Origin: Sandarakinorhabdus sp. AAP62
GTDB lineage: Bacteria > Pseudomonadota > Alphaproteobacteria > Sphingomonadales > Sphingomonadaceae
NCBI RefSeq assembly: GCF_000331225.1
Contig: NZ_ANFY01000005.1
Location: forward strand, 240,970 to 304,969
Length of the DNA: 64,000 nt
Reading direction: 5' to 3'
Part shown: piece after piece, positions 8,273 through 17,139 of the stretch
Layout of the letters: the number at the start of each line of letters is the position of its first letter
Position numbering within the stretch: position 1 is the first letter of the stretch
The notes under the pieces: model-generated
Seen by the model: the letters and a program-made list of their open reading frames with translations, nothing else
Database searches by the model: none
What the model was told of the DNA's origin: nothing
Made by a program: the position numbers and the translations under genes

Positions 8273-10528
8273 ATGAAGAAGCTCTGCTTTTATTGCACAA
8301 CCGCGATTGCCGTTTGCAGCGCGTCCACTGCGCTGGCCCAAACCGCGGCGGCAGCACCGGCCGAAGACTCCGGCATCGAGGAAATCATCGTCACCGCCCA
8401 ACGGCGATCGGAAAACCTCCAGCGTGTCGCGGTGGCGGTGTCAGCCGTTTCGTCAAAGGAATTGATCGCGTCCGGCGTGTCGGATGTGCAGAATCTCGGA
8501 CGGCTGGTGCCGTCGCTGGTCGTCCAGCCGAATGGTGGTTCGAGCACGAACTTCTATCTGCGCGGGGTCGGCTCCTATGCCACCAACGCCTTTGCTGAAA
8601 ACGCGATCGCGTTCAACTTCGCCGAGGTCTATGTCGCGCGGCCGACGTCGCCGCTGGGCACATTCTTCGACCTTGAACGCATCGAGGTGGTGAAGGGCCC
8701 GCAGGGCACGCTCTATGGTCGCAACGCCACCGGCGGGGCGATCAACGTCATTCCCAAGGCTCCCGAACTCGGCGATTTTGGTGTTGATGCAACTGCAGAG
8801 CTTGGCAATTACGCCTCAAAGCGCGGCTCTGTTGCGGTCAATATCCCGATCGGTGATATCGCTGCCGTGCGTGTTGCCGGCCAGGTTTCTGACCGCAACG
8901 GTTACTTGTCGGATGGCTATGACGACGAAGTCGGTCAGGCGGCGCGCATTTCGTTGCTGGTCAAGCCCAATGACCGTTTGTCGTTTCAGCTGACCGGTGA
9001 TTATTTCCACCAGGGTGGACGGGGCGTCGGATCGGTGCTGGTGCCGGGCGTGAACACGCCGACGGCCCCGCCGGTGTCCAGTCGCATTGGTGGTGCCGAT
9101 CCGCGCAGTGTCGATGAACTGCGCTTGCGCTATGCGGCGCTGGTCAATCCCGGGCTCGCAGCAACGCCGAACCAGGATGGCTTTGTCGACAGCACATTCT
9201 ATGGCGTCACGGGGTCCGTCGAGGCCGATCTCGATTTTGCAACGCTGACCGTTTTGGCTGGCTATCGGCGCAGCGAGCCCAATTTTGTTTCATTCAATCT
9301 CGGGTTTCGCGCCGCCGTGAGCGAAATCGATGATCAGGGCAGTCTCGAAGTGCGCCTTGCGTCGAAGGATGATCAGCGGCTGCGCTATGTCCTCGGGGCA
9401 TTTCTGTTCACCGAATCACAGAAGGCACAAAATGCCTTCACCCAGGGTCTCATCTCCCGGACCACCTTCAATCCCAACCTCAATACCACCAGCAGGGCGA
9501 TTTTCGGCCAGTTGACCTATGATGTGGCCGAAGGCCTGCGCTTGGTCGGCGGCGCCCGCTACACCAATGAGAGCAAGAGCCAGAATACGCCCTTGCGCCA
9601 GCAAAGCCTTGCCAACCCCAATCCGCCCTTCAACACCGTGACGGGTGATCTTGATTTCAGCAAGGTGACCTGGAAGGTCGGCGTCGAGTATGATGCCGGG
9701 GAACGCTCGCTGCTCTATGCCAATGTCGCGACCGGCTTCAAGGCAGGCGGCTTCTTTGTGGCCATCCGGAACAACACGTTCGATCCCGAAACCCTGACGG
9801 CCTACACCATCGGCTCGAAGAACCGCTTCTTCGACAATCGGTTGCAGCTCAATGTTGAAGCCTTTTATTGGGACTACAGCAACCAGCAGATCGGTTTCGT
9901 TGGACCGGTCGAAACGGCGCCGGGGATCTTCGGCGCCGGCGGCAAGACGGTCAATGCCGGTCAGGCACGGATGTATGGCGCAGAACTCGAGCTGTTGTTC
10001 CAGCCGACCCCCAATGATCGCCTGACAGCCAATATCCAGTATCTGGACAGCAAATATGACAGCTTTGTCTACACAGCGATCTCGGCAACCGGTGCGCCGG
10101 TGCGTTCCGGGTGTGCGGTCAGCCCTGATACCTCGCTGCCGGTCGCAGCACCGGCACGTCTGTTCAGCATCAATTGTTCCGGCAAATCGGGGATCAACGC
10201 TCCAAAATGGTCACTGAACCTTGGGTATGAGCATAGCTTCAAGCTGGGCAAGCTGATGCTGACGCCGGGGGTGCGGACACGGATCGAATCGAGCCGCTTC
10301 CTTGCCATCGAGTTTCTCCCGGAACAGCAGCAGGCCGCCTATCGCATGTCGGACCTGTATCTGACGCTTGCCGCAGATGATGAGCGCTGGTCCCTGACGG
10401 GTTTCGTCAACAACGCCGAAAATCGGACAATCTACGCATCGTCCTCGCTGCGTCCGGTGCTGCCGGTCGTCTACAACGCCCTGCGTCCGCCGCGGACATT
10501 CGGCATTCGTGCGTCGGTCGGCTTTTGA
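8273..10528 (+). CDS. TonB-dependent outer-membrane receptor
   Basis: Outer-membrane barrel that imports a bound substrate using TonB and the proton gradient. The 751-aa precursor has a signal peptide (MKKLCFYCTTAIAVCSASTALA, likely cut before Q23) and then IEEIIVTAQRR, the TonB-box/plug start typical of sphingomonads. The plug includes RGVGSYATNAF, RIEVVKGPQGTLYGRNATGGAIN near residue 140, and the C terminus ends in an aromatic residue (RASVGF), as outer-membrane barrels do. AGGAGGGG-like GGGAGGGG lies 7 nt before the ATG. Operator site 2 in its promoter links it to the hydroxylase and dioxygenase operons, so it probably imports the pathway substrate. Confidence 0.92.
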   Translation: MKKLCFYCTTAIAVCSASTALAQTAAAAPAEDSGIEEIIVTAQRRSENLQRVAVAVSAVSSKELIASGVSDVQNLGRLVPSLVVQPNGGSSTNFYLRGVGSYATNAFAENAIAFNFAEVYVARPTSPLGTFFDLERIEVVKGPQGTLYGRNATGGAINVIPKAPELGDFGVDATAELGNYASKRGSVAVNIPIGDIAAVRVAGQVSDRNGYLSDGYDDEVGQAARISLLVKPNDRLSFQLTGDYFHQGGRGVGSVLVPGVNTPTAPPVSSRIGGADPRSVDELRLRYAALVNPGLAATPNQDGFVDSTFYGVTGSVEADLDFATLTVLAGYRRSEPNFVSFNLGFRAAVSEIDDQGSLEVRLASKDDQRLRYVLGAFLFTESQKAQNAFTQGLISRTTFNPNLNTTSRAIFGQLTYDVAEGLRLVGGARYTNESKSQNTPLRQQSLANPNPPFNTVTGDLDFSKVTWKVGVEYDAGERSLLYANVATGFKAGGFFVAIRNNTFDPETLTAYTIGSKNRFFDNRLQLNVEAFYWDYSNQQIGFVGPVETAPGIFGAGGKTVNAGQARMYGAELELLFQPTPNDRLTANIQYLDSKYDSFVYTAISATGAPVRSGCAVSPDTSLPVAAPARLFSINCSGKSGINAPKWSLNLGYEHSFKLGKLMLTPGVRTRIESSRFLAIEFLPEQQQAAYRMSDLYLTLAADDERWSLTGFVNNAENRTIYASSSLRPVLPVVYNALRPPRTFGIRASVGF

Positions 10529-10537
10529 AGGCCAGCG

Positions 10538-11191
10538 TCAAATGTTGCTCGGCGCTGGCTTCGCAAGCGCGCGAATGCCGCCAGCGCCGAATTGCACCAT
10601 CGGCGCCAGGCTGGCATCGATGTCATGGCTTGACAATGTGCCGCCCGACAATTGGTCGATGAGACCGGTGTTGGCGAACACGCTCACCATCGTGCCGATG
10701 ACATGCACATAGCCGCGCACTGCCAGTGCGCGGTCGATCCCCGGTTCGGCCGCGCAGATTCTGTCGATCATCGTGCGGCCGACATCGCCGAAATTGCGCA
10801 TGGCCAATGCCGTCCAGCGCGCGTCCTGCGTCAGATTCGCGTGCAGCCGGGCGTAGGATCGCCAGCCCGGCCCGCCGGTCATGATCAGGTCACGGTATGG
10901 CCGAATGAAGGCGTCCATCAGCTCTTCCAGCGTCGGGTCGACCAACGCCGCCAGAGCATCCAGCCGAGCGCCGGACAAAACGCTGGCCCGGCGCTCCACA
11001 ACCGCTTCGAAAAGGGTTTCCTTGGTAGCGAAATGATACGTAAGCAGCCCCAATCCGACGGGAGCCGCATCAGCAACCATGCGCATCGAAACGCCATCGA
11101 AACCGCGCTCGGCGAACAGGACCTCGGCTGCATCAAGGATGAGTTCCTTTCGGGTCGGCTTGATCAATCTGGGTCCTTTCCGTTCCTGCAA
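10538..11191 (-). CDS. TetR/AcrR-family transcriptional regulator
   Basis: A 217-aa regulator with an N-terminal helix-turn-helix: KELILDAAEVLFAERGFDGVSMRMVADAA then LLTYHFATKETLFEAVVERR (about residues 10-60). The C-terminal ligand-binding domain (FIRPYRDLIMTGG onward) resembles the TetR C-terminal family with a CgmR/PsrA-like layout, but the ligand is unknown. It converges on the receptor gene with only 9 bases between stops and is divergent from the SDR gene. It is the best candidate to bind the three GTACGATCGTAC palindromes. No copy of the palindrome lies in its own upstream region (11192-11250), so autoregulation by that site is not apparent. Confidence 0.9.
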   Translation of the reverse strand: MQERKGPRLIKPTRKELILDAAEVLFAERGFDGVSMRMVADAAPVGLGLLTYHFATKETLFEAVVERRASVLSGARLDALAALVDPTLEELMDAFIRPYRDLIMTGGPGWRSYARLHANLTQDARWTALAMRNFGDVGRTMIDRICAAEPGIDRALAVRGYVHVIGTMVSVFANTGLIDQLSGGTLSSHDIDASLAPMVQFGAGGIRALAKPAPSNI

Positions 11192-11250
11192 CAGCTAGTC
11201 GCTCTGCCGGCCGGGGGCAATCATGGTGGCGGTGAACGCGGAGCTAAACA

Positions 11251-12009
11251 ATGAATCGATTGGCCGACAAGATCTGCATCATCACCGGCGGAGCCGGCAG
11301 CATCGGTTTCGCGACCGCGCGGCTGTTTGTGGATGAAGGCGCACGGGTGGTGATCGTCGATCGCGATGAGGCCGCGCTGGCCACGGCTGCCGCCGCACTT
11401 GATGGTGATCGCGTGCTGGCCGTGGCAGCGGATGTGACCCGTGCGGCGGATACCGAACACTATGTGGCCGCCACATTGGCGCGCTTTGGTGGGCTGGATG
11501 TTCTGTTCAGCAACGCCGGCAACGATGGGCCGATCCTGCCCGTGACCGACTATCCCGAAGCGATGTTCGACAGCATCATGGCCGTGCATGTGCGCGGATC
11601 CTATCTGGCATGCAAATATGCTGTGCCGCACATGGCCAATGGCGGCAGCATCATCATCACCTCGAGCGTGGTTGGCGTCATGGGGGTCCCTGCCAATTGT
11701 GCCTATGTCGCGGCCAAGCACGCCCAGATTGGCCTGGCACGTGGGATCGCCAAGGAGGTCGCGGGTCGCGGCATTCGCGTGAACACCATCAACCCCGGCC
11801 CGGTGGACAATGACTTCATGCGCGCCGCCGAGATCCAGATGACCGCCGCCACCGGCAGTGATGCCGCTGCGAAATTCAATCAGATGATACCGCTTGGCCG
11901 TCACGTCGATCCCGTGGAGGTGGCGCGCGGTGCGCTGTTCCTCGCCAGCCCCGACAGCAGCTTCACCACCGGCAGCACGCTGATGATCGATGGCGGCATG
12001 AGCGCATGA
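11251..12009 (+). CDS. short-chain dehydrogenase/reductase
   Basis: Classical SDR oxidoreductase of 252 aa using NAD(P). The Rossmann motif TGGAGSIGFATARLF lies near residue 10, with Asp at the end of beta-2 (VIVDRDE) suggesting NAD preference. NAG is at about residue 88, the catalytic Ser in IITSSVVG and the YVAAK Tyr-Lys pair near 152-156, with NPGPVDNDF after it. GGAG stands 9 nt before the ATG. It forms a two-gene operon with the MFS transporter (ATGA overlap), divergent from the TetR gene. A role in oxidising an alcohol intermediate of the local pathway is possible but inferred only from position. Confidence 0.88.
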   Translation: MNRLADKICIITGGAGSIGFATARLFVDEGARVVIVDRDEAALATAAAALDGDRVLAVAADVTRAADTEHYVAATLARFGGLDVLFSNAGNDGPILPVTDYPEAMFDSIMAVHVRGSYLACKYAVPHMANGGSIIITSSVVGVMGVPANCAYVAAKHAQIGLARGIAKEVAGRGIRVNTINPGPVDNDFMRAAEIQMTAATGSDAAAKFNQMIPLGRHVDPVEVARGALFLASPDSSFTTGSTLMIDGGMSA

Positions 12010-13229
12010 TCGCGGCTGACCGGGTTGATGGGCCTGCCGGCTGGCGCGTTTCGATCGCGGCCATGCTGTGCCTCGCGGTCGGACCGTCGGCGCTGCTTGT
12101 CGCCAGCTTTGGCACGTTCGTCGCGCCGCTTTCGGCCGAATTCGGCTGGAGTCGCGGTGAGATCGGCTTTGCTGTCAGCCTGATGGCGGTCACCATCATG
12201 CTGGTTGCACCGATACAGGGCCTGCTGATCGATCGGTTCGGGCCGCGGCGCGTTGTTCTGGTGTCTGTGCCGCTGTTCGCTCTTGGCCTGGCCGCGCTGG
12301 CGCTGCTGCCGCGCAGCCTGACCCTATTCTATGCCGCCTGGGTGATGCTGCCGATTCTCGCGTTCGGTGTCTGGCCTGCATCCTATCTGAAATCAGTAAG
12401 CAGCTGGTTTGTTGCGCGGCTTGGCCTGGCGATCGGCGTTGCCAATGCCGGCATTGGCATCGGCACGATCATCATGCCGCCGATCGCCAACCGGATGATC
12501 GAAGCCTTTGGCGTGCGCAACGCCTTTGTCGGCATGGGGTTGCTGGCGCTGACAGCGTTGCCCGTTGCCCTGTTGTTCCTGCGCGAACGCCCGGCAGATG
12601 CGGCGCCGGGCAAGCCTGCCGCATTGTGGGGCTACGCCGAAATGGCACGGCAGAAGGAATGGCGGACGATCGCGGTCGGCTTCTTCCTGCTCGGCATATC
12701 CGGCACCGGCCTGCTGGCCAATCTGGTGCCGATTCTGGCGTCGACCGGCGCCAGTCAGGCGACGGCGGTCCTTGGCATGTCGTTGTTCGGCATCGCCGCA
12801 CTCACCGGTCGGTTCTTCACTGGCTGGCTGCTCGACCGCTTTCACGCGGTGCGCGTCGCCAATATCTTTGCAGCGGCTTCTGCCACCGCGCTACTCACCC
12901 TTGCCGCCGGGCCGCCGGTGCCGCTGGCGATGGCGGCGGCTGTGTTGCTCGGGCTGATTTCAGGCGCCGAGTTCGACATTCTCGCCTATGTGCTGCGCCG
13001 CTATTTCGGGATGCGCTCGTTCGGCAAGATGTATGGCGCGATCTTCAGCCTGTTCCAGATGGGAGCAGGCGCCGGCGCCGCCACCATCGCCGCAAGCGTG
13101 GCGTCAACCGGCAGCTATTCGGTGGCCCTGATTGTGCTTGCGGTTGCCACCGGTCTGTTCATGATCGGTTTTGCCCGATTGGGCCCCTATCCGGCACGAC
13201 CTATTCCATCGCCATCCGAAGCGCACTGA
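12006..13229 (+). CDS. MFS transporter
   Basis: Major facilitator protein of 407 aa with about twelve hydrophobic segments. The first loop contains GWSRGEIGFAVS and the segment after TM2 is LLIDRFGPRRVVLVS, the cytoplasmic A-motif equivalent. The WSRGEI sequence is common in the oxalate/formate and monocarboxylate-type MFS branch. It probably carries an organic anion across the inner membrane, working with the outer-membrane receptor at 8273. It overlaps the SDR gene by 4 nt and its last 29 bases overlap the convergent racemase-family gene. Confidence 0.85.
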   Translation: MIAADRVDGPAGWRVSIAAMLCLAVGPSALLVASFGTFVAPLSAEFGWSRGEIGFAVSLMAVTIMLVAPIQGLLIDRFGPRRVVLVSVPLFALGLAALALLPRSLTLFYAAWVMLPILAFGVWPASYLKSVSSWFVARLGLAIGVANAGIGIGTIIMPPIANRMIEAFGVRNAFVGMGLLALTALPVALLFLRERPADAAPGKPAALWGYAEMARQKEWRTIAVGFFLLGISGTGLLANLVPILASTGASQATAVLGMSLFGIAALTGRFFTGWLLDRFHAVRVANIFAAASATALLTLAAGPPVPLAMAAAVLLGLISGAEFDILAYVLRRYFGMRSFGKMYGAIFSLFQMGAGAGAATIAASVASTGSYSVALIVLAVATGLFMIGFARLGPYPARPIPSPSEAH

Positions 13230-13833
13230 CCGCACATTCCGGCGTGGTCAGCACCGGGCGGCCAGTGGCGGCCGCCACGGCAGCAGCGGCCCTGGCCAGG
13301 CTGAACTGCGCCAGCGCAATCACGTCGCAATCGGTCAGCGCCATGGCAGCGGACGCCGCAATCGCATCATGGTCCGGCCCGCGGCCTGCCGCCAAGGCCT
13401 CGAGCGCGCCGGCTGCATGGCAGGCCACGATCGTGCGATCCGCAGGAAATTCACCAACCATGCTGGCCAGCGTTGGCGCAAAGCTGGCCAGCAGGCCGAT
13501 GCGCTGGCCAGCCGCGCACGCTGCGGTGATCATCGCACTGTTGGGCTTGTGGACCGGCATCGGTGCCAGATCGGCGGCGACGGCATCGATTGCCAGGCCG
13601 AAGGCGGAACAGGTGAACAATATGCCATCGGCCCCGGAGTCGCGCGCATAACGCCCCAGCTTCAGGAAGCGCGAAACCATCGCCTCGTTCAGCTGCCCAT
13701 CGCGGGCAAGATCGGCCGACAGACTGTCATCGAGGAGGTTGCTGATTTCCGCTTCCGGCCAATGGACAGCAAACGCGTCGGCGATCGGATCGACCGACTG
13801 GCGCAGGGCATGAATCAGGGCGATGCGCGTCAT
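13201..13833 (-). CDS. Asp/Glu/hydantoin racemase-family protein
   Basis: A 210-aa member of the aspartate/glutamate racemase superfamily, whose members are cofactor-free racemases, isomerases and decarboxylases using one or two Cys. The first candidate Cys is in ILFTCSAFG near residue 79 and the second in TTPECAVSA near the C terminus. Maleate cis-trans isomerase, the last step of nicotinate and picolinate breakdown, belongs to this superfamily, so an isomerase role at the end of the pathway is plausible. It is the last gene of the leftward operon and overlaps the hydrolase gene by 4 nt. Its exact reaction is not recognisable. Confidence 0.72.
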   Translation of the reverse strand: MTRIALIHALRQSVDPIADAFAVHWPEAEISNLLDDSLSADLARDGQLNEAMVSRFLKLGRYARDSGADGILFTCSAFGLAIDAVAADLAPMPVHKPNSAMITAACAAGQRIGLLASFAPTLASMVGEFPADRTIVACHAAGALEALAAGRGPDHDAIAASAAMALTDCDVIALAQFSLARAAAAVAAATGRPVLTTPECAVSALRMAME

Positions 13834-14594
13834 GCCGCCAGCATGAACGCCCCGAGCGCTTCGGCAAAGGCAACGGGCGCTTCGACATTGGCGAGATGCG
13901 CGGCGTCGAGGCTGGCCAGTTGCGCATGGGGCAGTGCCGCAACGATGCCGGCCATGATGGCCGGCGTCGTTGCAAGGTCATGCGCGCCGCTCAACACCAG
14001 CGTGGGAGAGGCGATCGCGGACAGGATATCCCGATGATCGAGGGAGGAAATCATCCTGGCCGCCGCGATGAAGCCGGCCGACGGCGTCGCCTCGATCATG
14101 CTGCCGATCCAGTCGAGTGTCAGCGCCGCAGATGCCGCGAAACCGGGGGTGAACCAGCGATCGAGCGTGACGGCGCGCTGGCTGGCCATGCCGCCCTGTT
14201 CCACCGCTGCAATCCGCGCCCGCCACATGTCTGCCACCGGTGGCGGCGTGAATGCCGCACAATTGGCCAGGGCAACCCGGCTTGCCAGCGCCGGGTGCCG
14301 GACAGCAAGCTGCATGGCCACCATGGCGCCGAACGAAAGGCCCGCGATGCTTGCACTGTGGATGCCGAGCCCGGCAAGTGTGGCGGCAACCGCGTCGGCA
14401 TAGTCGGGATAACCGGGGCTTCCCGTCATGGCCGGGCTGTCGCCATGCCCCGGCAGATCGATGCGAACCACGTGAAACCGTGATGCGAGTGCTGCCAGTT
14501 GGGGCGTCCAGAGTGCCGAGGATGTTGCTATGGCATGCAACAGCACCAGCACCGGTGCATCGGACGGACCGGCGCGATGGGCGGCCATCGTCAT
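13830..14594 (-). CDS. alpha/beta hydrolase (enol-lactonase / N-formylmaleamate deformylase type)
   Basis: Compact alpha/beta-fold hydrolase of 254 aa. The oxyanion region LVLLHAIATSSALW, the nucleophile elbow GLSFGA near residue 95, the acid in LVLSGAHDLATT and the His in DAAHLANVE are in the order of the 3-oxoadipate enol-lactonase group, which also contains NicD-like deformylases. The start at 14594 is preferred: it overlaps the dioxygenase stop by ATGA and removes 13 residues that are only a shifted frame of the upstream gene. It probably hydrolyses the ring-cleavage product or a derived lactone or amide. Confidence 0.82.
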   Translation of the reverse strand: MTMAAHRAGPSDAPVLVLLHAIATSSALWTPQLAALASRFHVVRIDLPGHGDSPAMTGSPGYPDYADAVAATLAGLGIHSASIAGLSFGAMVAMQLAVRHPALASRVALANCAAFTPPPVADMWRARIAAVEQGGMASQRAVTLDRWFTPGFAASAALTLDWIGSMIEATPSAGFIAAARMISSLDHRDILSAIASPTLVLSGAHDLATTPAIMAGIVAALPHAQLASLDAAHLANVEAPVAFAEALGAFMLAA

Positions 14595-15415
14595 GGCAGC
14601 CGCCAACGACCGAGGGCAATGCCGGTATACCATTCGGCCATGCCCTCGTAGAAATAGGTTTCAAACGGTGCTCCTGCGGCAATGCCCTGGGCGACCAGCC
14701 AGTTTCGCACTTCCTCTGCCCCGTTGCCGGCAGAATTCACGTGCGCGCGGGCGTATTGGGCGGCAACGTCAAGACCGCCGGCTTCCAGATGGCGCAGGAA
14801 CTGCCGGTCGAATTCCGCATTGAGCTGGCCCATGCGCGGCGTCCCGACATCATGGCTGAGCCCGCCGGTTGCCAGCACCACGACCCGATCGGCACCTTTA
14901 TATGACTGGATGGCCGCGCGCAGAGCACCGCCCAGCGCCACGCTGCGCTGCATCGTCGGCATCGGTGGCTGCACGGCGTTGACCAGGATCGGCACCAGCG
15001 GATGGCGGCCGGCGATGCCGGCGCGATCAAGCGGCGTCAGCGTGCCATGATCAAGGACGAGTTCCATCGACAGGGCCGGATCGAAACCGGCTTCAATCAC
15101 TTCGCGCAGCAGATGCGCACCCAGCAACGGATCGCCCGGCAGGGTCTGCTTTGGCACCTTAAGCCAGCCTTCGACCGGGCTGATGTAAGATGATGCGATG
15201 CCGATGCAAAAAGCCGGCAGGTTGTCGAGATAGAAGTTGTGAAGATGATCATTCGAAATCAGCAGCACGGCGTCGGGCGCCAGGCTGTCGATCTCCGCGC
15301 CGACTCGTTCGAACTGCGCGAAGGCGGCATCACGCCGCGAGACGCCCGGTGCATCGGGCATGTTGCTCATGATGGGGGTATGGCTAACGGCGAAAACCCC
15401 AGCGATTTCAGCCAT
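14591..15415 (-). CDS. LigB-type extradiol dioxygenase, catalytic beta subunit
   Basis: Class III non-haem Fe(II) ring-cleavage dioxygenase, 274 aa, of the protocatechuate 4,5-dioxygenase beta family. The metal-ligand and catalytic positions are recognisable: His in FAVSHTPIM near residue 12, His in LISNDHLHNF near residue 58, His in VVLATGGLSHDVG near 185, and an acidic residue in NGAEEVRNWL near 240. The ATG at 15415 lies inside the end of the LigA-like gene (8-nt overlap). The longer frame upstream of it is the shifted LigA-like gene and is rejected. It would open a vicinal-diol ring, possibly a hydroxypyridine or a substituted catechol. Confidence 0.85.
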   Translation of the reverse strand: MAEIAGVFAVSHTPIMSNMPDAPGVSRRDAAFAQFERVGAEIDSLAPDAVLLISNDHLHNFYLDNLPAFCIGIASSYISPVEGWLKVPKQTLPGDPLLGAHLLREVIEAGFDPALSMELVLDHGTLTPLDRAGIAGRHPLVPILVNAVQPPMPTMQRSVALGGALRAAIQSYKGADRVVVLATGGLSHDVGTPRMGQLNAEFDRQFLRHLEAGGLDVAAQYARAHVNSAGNGAEEVRNWLVAQGIAAGAPFETYFYEGMAEWYTGIALGRWRLP

Positions 15416-15713
15416 GGGCTTGGCCCTCGACAGCCCGCAGCGCCGCCAGATATTTGGCCTCGGGGACCCGCAGCTGCAAGCAATAAGCGCGCAGCAGATA
15501 CGGGTTGGCGCCAAGAAGATACAAGGCGCCGATATCGGTTTCGGCCAGGGCCTTGCGCGCGCCCTCCGAGATGTCCGCCGAGGCCAGATAGGCGGCCGGA
15601 TCAGCAAAGAACCGGGCCTCCTCGGCACGATCATGCTGGACGTCAAACAGGATGCGGCCGATCCGGTAGGCATCGTCCGTCGGCACATCGAGAACCCAGT
15701 TGCGCGCCATCAT
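15408..15713 (-). CDS. LigA-like dioxygenase alpha (small) subunit
   Basis: A 101-aa helical protein of the LigA type, the small subunit that covers the LigB active site in protocatechuate 4,5-dioxygenase. Family features are the central FFADPAAYLASADISEGARKA segment and the LYLLGANPYLLRAYCL helix, as in LigA. The ATG at 15713 overlaps the upstream hydrolase stop (ATGA); a second Met follows at once. The 8-nt overlap with the LigB-like gene fits equimolar production of the two subunits. Confidence 0.8.
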   Translation of the reverse strand: MMARNWVLDVPTDDAYRIGRILFDVQHDRAEEARFFADPAAYLASADISEGARKALAETDIGALYLLGANPYLLRAYCLQLRVPEAKYLAALRAVEGQAHG

Positions 15714-16852
15714 GCGTCTGCCGCCACGCGCGTGCACAGCCAATCGACGATCAGCGGCAAGGTCTGGGGCGTGATGCCCATATGGCCGCCGGGGAACATT
15801 CGCACCGTCTTGGGGCTGCCATGGCCGGTGAGAAGATCGATGTCGGCAACCGGGCATTGGGTATCGCCGCGCCCGTTTACCAGAAGCAGCGGGGCCGAAG
15901 GCCGATCGAGCAAACCCTGATCAAGCAGCGACAGGCTTGCAAATGCCCTTGCATAGCCTTCCTCGCTGTCCACCCCAAGCATGCGCATCCGCGTTTCCAC
16001 CAGTTCCATCAGATAGCTGTCCGGGTGGCGCGAACGGTCGATCCACTCGCGCTGGAACATGAAATGTGCGCCGCCGCCCCAGTTCACCGCTGCGGCAATG
16101 CGATCGGGAACGACATGGGCCAGTTTTGTCGCCCAATAGCCGCCGAACGAACGACCCAGCAAACCGACCCGAGCGCCCCGCAGGTCGGCCTGGGCTGCAG
16201 CCCAATCGAGGACCGGCAGGAACTGGCGATCGGCGTCGGGCGTGCCTTTGACCGGGCTTTCGCCGGTTCCCGGCCCATCGACCGCAATCGTGGCAATCCC
16301 GCGCGCCAGCACGAGATCGCTCGCCGCTGTCATCTGTTCCTTCCAGGCATCGACCCCGCCCCACATGACCACAACGGGTGGTCGCTCGATGCCAGGGGGG
16401 CGTCGGTACAGGAACACCACTTCACTGTCTTCAAACGGCACCGTGACGCGCACAACCGGAGGATTGAACAAGGCGCCCGCTGCGAGATAGGCGTCCCGCT
16501 CACGCTCGGCGCAGGCCAGCTTGTCAGGGTGGTTGGGGCAGGGAAACCGCCCCAGAAAGAAAAACCCGTGGGCCCGCAGATAGCCGGCACGCCGTTCAAC
16601 CGGATCGGCGATGGCCGCAGCCGCACTGAACGCCGCTTCCCCCGCCTGGCTCCACGCCGACGCCCACGAAACAGGATCAAGCCCTTGCAACTGGTCAACG
16701 ACGGCCTTCGTGTCGGCGAGCGACAGGTTGTTCATCGGGTGGATCTTGCGCGACGCCCGATCCAGCATCCAGGCTTTGGCCTCGGCCAGGGTGCGCGGCC
16801 GGTCTTCCTGAGTCTCGGGCCGCGGCGGAAGCGATGGCGTCTGATCAAACAT
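15710..16852 (-). CDS. FrsA-like alpha/beta hydrolase (C-C bond hydrolase type)
   Basis: A 380-aa alpha/beta hydrolase with a helical N-terminal cap of about 130 residues, the layout of FrsA and of 2,6-dihydroxypseudooxynicotine hydrolase, which cleaves a C-C bond beside a hydroxypyridine ring. The catalytic Ser lies in LLGRSFGGYWATKLA, the acid in LLVNGRGDTQ and the His in MFPGGHMG. It is the first gene of the leftward dioxygenase operon. The start at 16852 is chosen because the longer frame begins in the -35 box (TTG at 16888) and runs through operator site 3. No Shine-Dalgarno sequence precedes this ATG, so the mRNA may be leaderless. Confidence 0.8.
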   Translation of the reverse strand: MFDQTPSLPPRPETQEDRPRTLAEAKAWMLDRASRKIHPMNNLSLADTKAVVDQLQGLDPVSWASAWSQAGEAAFSAAAAIADPVERRAGYLRAHGFFFLGRFPCPNHPDKLACAERERDAYLAAGALFNPPVVRVTVPFEDSEVVFLYRRPPGIERPPVVVMWGGVDAWKEQMTAASDLVLARGIATIAVDGPGTGESPVKGTPDADRQFLPVLDWAAAQADLRGARVGLLGRSFGGYWATKLAHVVPDRIAAAVNWGGGAHFMFQREWIDRSRHPDSYLMELVETRMRMLGVDSEEGYARAFASLSLLDQGLLDRPSAPLLLVNGRGDTQCPVADIDLLTGHGSPKTVRMFPGGHMGITPQTLPLIVDWLCTRVAADA

Positions 16853-16859
16853 GGCCAAA

Positions 16860-16888
16860 TTACTGTACGATTGTACAGTCCATGTCAA
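16860..16888 (-). promoter_or_regulatory. promoter of the leftward dioxygenase operon
   Basis: On the minus strand TTGACA occupies 16888-16883. A -10 candidate is CAGTAA (16865-16860, 17-bp spacing) or TACAGT (16867-16862, 15-bp spacing). Either puts the transcript start at about 16853-16855, directly at the ATG at 16852, which would make a leaderless message. The operator at 16862-16879 fills the spacer and -10 region. Confidence 0.6.
16862..16879. promoter_or_regulatory. TetR-type operator, site 3
   Basis: The sequence ACTGTACGATTGTACAGT is an 18-bp palindrome with one central mismatch and is the most extended of the three operator copies. It sits between the -35 and -10 of the dioxygenase operon, as site 1 does in the hydroxylase promoter, so repression by the same TetR regulator is inferred. 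Confidence 0.75.
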
Positions 16889-17139
16889 CGCTGCTTGTGG
16901 ATGTTTGCGCTGGGGCCAAATGGCCCATTATCTGGGGGCGAACCGTAACGGCCCTGCCACCCGGCGTTGCTGGTTCCGACACGCCCCCCCCGGATCGCTG
17001 AAACGATAGTCACCAAGGCCAAGCAATCTCGAAAATGTGCTGGCACCAGAGGCAGCCAGTTGGGTCAACCTGCCCCGCGCCACAAGCCATTTTTGGACGA
17101 CCACGGCCAGACAACAGACTGTGACCTGACCCCCTGATT

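Noticed and set aside
14591..15688. Single 365-aa dioxygenase starting at 15688
   Set aside because: The first 91 residues are the LigA-like gene read out of frame; the LigB-like start is ATG at 15415.
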